A stretch of DNA of 64,000 nucleotides from Sphingobacterium hungaricum. GTDB taxonomy: Bacteria > Bacteroidota > Bacteroidia > Sphingobacteriales > Sphingobacteriaceae. This document shows positions 63,071 to 64,000 of this stretch, piece after piece. Location of the stretch: assembly GCF_015210005.1 (NCBI RefSeq), contig NZ_MU158697.1, forward strand, positions 372,001-436,000, given 5' to 3'. A program made the translations under genes and the position numbers. The notes beneath the pieces are model-generated. The model saw only the letters and a list, made by a program, of their open reading frames with translations, was not told where the DNA came from and did no database searches. Position 1 is the first letter of the stretch, and every line of letters begins with the position of its first letter.

Positions 63071-64000
63071 TTAGATTAATCCTTTTTTGTTCAATGCTTC
63101 TGCAATCTGCACTGTATTTGTTGCCGCTCCTTTTCTCAAGTTATCTGCCACAACCCACATGTTGATGGTATTGTCTTGAGATTCATCGCGACGAATACGC
63201 CCGACCAAAACTTCATCTTTTCCATGCGCATCTTTTGGCATTGGATATTCTAGATTTGCAGGATTATCAACAACAATAACACCTTCTTGTTTTGCCAAAA
63301 GTTCACGAACTTCAGCTAAATCAAAATCAGATTCAAACTCAATGTTTATCGCTTCCGAATGTCCTCCAACAACTGGAATACGAACTGTAGTCGCAGTGAC
63401 ACGGATAGAGTCATCTTGCATAATCTTATTCGTCTCCTGAATCATTTTCATTTCCTCTTTTGTATAGCCATTTTCTTGAAATACATCAATGTGAGGAATA
63501 ACGTTCATATCAATTTCATACGGATATGCTTTCTCTCCAACGATTCCAGCACGCTCATCTTGCAACTGCTGAACAGCTTTTACGCCAGTTCCCGTTACGG
63601 ACTGATAGGTAGAAACAACAACACGCTTAATCTTATATTTATCATGAAGTGGCTTTAAAATAACCACCATCTGAATGGTCGAACAATTTGGATTAGAAAT
63701 TATTTTATCTTCTGCGGTAAGCACGTCACCGTTTACTTCTGGAACAACTAATTTTTTTGTTGTATCCATACGCCATGCAGATGAATTATCGATTACGGTA
63801 ATTCCTGCTGCAGCAAATAAAGGAGCATACTGTTTTGAAGTCTCTCCTCCCGCAGAAAATAGCGCTACATTAGGTTTCAAAGCAATAGCTTCTAATGGAG
63901 TAACGACCTTATAGTTCTTACCCTTAAACTCAATTTCCTTACCCTTGCTGCGCTCTGATGCAACTGGGATTAATTCTGTTACTGGGAAATTGCGTTCCGC
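63071..64000 (-). CDS. asd: Aspartate-semialdehyde dehydrogenase, N-terminus cut by window edge
   Basis: Makes aspartate semialdehyde from aspartyl phosphate for lysine/DAP, threonine and methionine synthesis. The frame is open to the last base: before the TTG at 63880 it reads AERNFPVTELIPVASERS, GKEIEFKGKNYKVVTPLEAIA, standard ASADH sequence. So only about 16-20 residues, including the Rossmann GxTGxxG, are missing. Catalytic Cys in ISNPNCSTIQMV; substrate-binding His and Arg in VPVVGGHSEAINIEFE; C-terminal WVVADNLRKGAATNTVQIAE. 310 residues visible. Confidence 0.96.
   Translation of the reverse strand, partial: AERNFPVTELIPVASERSKGKEIEFKGKNYKVVTPLEAIALKPNVALFSAGGETSKQYAPLFAAAGITVIDNSSAWRMDTTKKLVVPEVNGDVLTAEDKIISNPNCSTIQMVVILKPLHDKYKIKRVVVSTYQSVTGTGVKAVQQLQDERAGIVGEKAYPYEIDMNVIPHIDVFQENGYTKEEMKMIQETNKIMQDDSIRVTATTVRIPVVGGHSEAINIEFESDFDLAEVRELLAKQEGVIVVDNPANLEYPMPKDAHGKDEVLVGRIRRDESQDNTINMWVVADNLRKGAATNTVQIAEALNKKGLI

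Noticed and set aside
63071..63880. asd as a complete gene starting at TTG 63880
   Set aside because: The frame continues without a stop to base 64000 and reads typical N-terminal ASADH sequence, so the gene is cut by the window edge.
1..64000. CRISPR arrays, tRNA/rRNA genes, transposases or phage genes
   Set aside because: No regularly spaced repeats, cloverleaf sequences with CCA/TTCGA-type signatures, transposase or phage structural motifs were recognised on reading through; a tRNAscan or ISfinder run would be needed to be sure.

Overview
The window reads as chromosomal DNA of a Bacteroidota bacterium, most likely a Sphingobacteriaceae member (Sphingobacterium/Pedobacter-like). The grounds are: an ECF sigma/FecR/SusC/SusD locus, a PorP/SprF protein, DUF2911/DUF4270/DUF4843/DUF5683 families, the parA-parB-DUF5683-dapB-lepB and miaB-EBP-lptE-TPR-secG gene orders, near absence of Shine-Dalgarno sequences, several Bacteroidota-type -7 boxes (TAnnTTTG), and A+T-rich intergenic DNA. 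No tRNA, rRNA, CRISPR array, prophage or insertion sequence was recognised. Genes cover nearly everything; most lie on the minus strand.

Layout. 0-4 kb: a sugar MFS transporter whose start codon is cut by the left edge, a DUF2911 protein, a large nested palindrome, and a decayed antitoxin/VapC pair in which the toxin carries a one-base frameshift. 4-9.6 kb: a minus-strand operon of a DUF1338/HglS-like 2-oxoadipate dioxygenase and a YdiJ-like D-2-hydroxyglutarate dehydrogenase (two consecutive steps of lysine catabolism) plus a lipoprotein, then the c-di-AMP synthase cdaA and pdxJ. 9.7-14.5 kb: parA-parB-DUF5683-dapB-lepB. 14.6-19 kb: FMN reductase, LpxH-like phosphatase, DUF1080 lipoprotein, groES-groEL. 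19.2-23.9 kb: miaB, a receiver-less sigma-54 activator, lptE, a TPR protein and secG. 24-33.8 kb: a DUF4965-type glutaminase-like protein, an OmpA lipoprotein, rlmD, and mutY-ssb-pheS followed by a lipoprotein with a degenerate Rieske-like fold and a TetR regulator.

34-43.7 kb: M23 and M1 peptidases, PorP/SprF, recG, a HigBA-type toxin-antitoxin pair, hflX, a four-helix-bundle gene flanked by short repeats, and lipB. 43.7-53.4 kb: an MBL-fold hydrolase and a compact six-gene transport locus (ECF sigma, FecR, SusC with STN domain, SusD, DUF4843, PKD-like lipoprotein) with no degradative enzyme. 53.6-64 kb: L-serine dehydratase, a GH3 enzyme, a TetR regulator, pncA, a two-component system, a divergent DUF4270-kelch lipoprotein pair, and asd cut by the right edge.

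The most interesting observations are: (i) a set of genes (higB, the M1 peptidase gene, pheS, rlmD, recG, the MBL gene, probably mutY) whose -7 box ends only 3-6 bases before the start codon, which predicts leaderless mRNAs; (ii) the adjacent HglS/D-2-hydroxyglutarate dehydrogenase pair; (iii) the frameshifted VapC toxin; (iv) the Rieske-like lipoprotein lacking cluster ligands, translationally coupled to pheS; (v) the four-helix-bundle cassette with flanking repeats. Base composition statements are by eye; no database search or computation was run.
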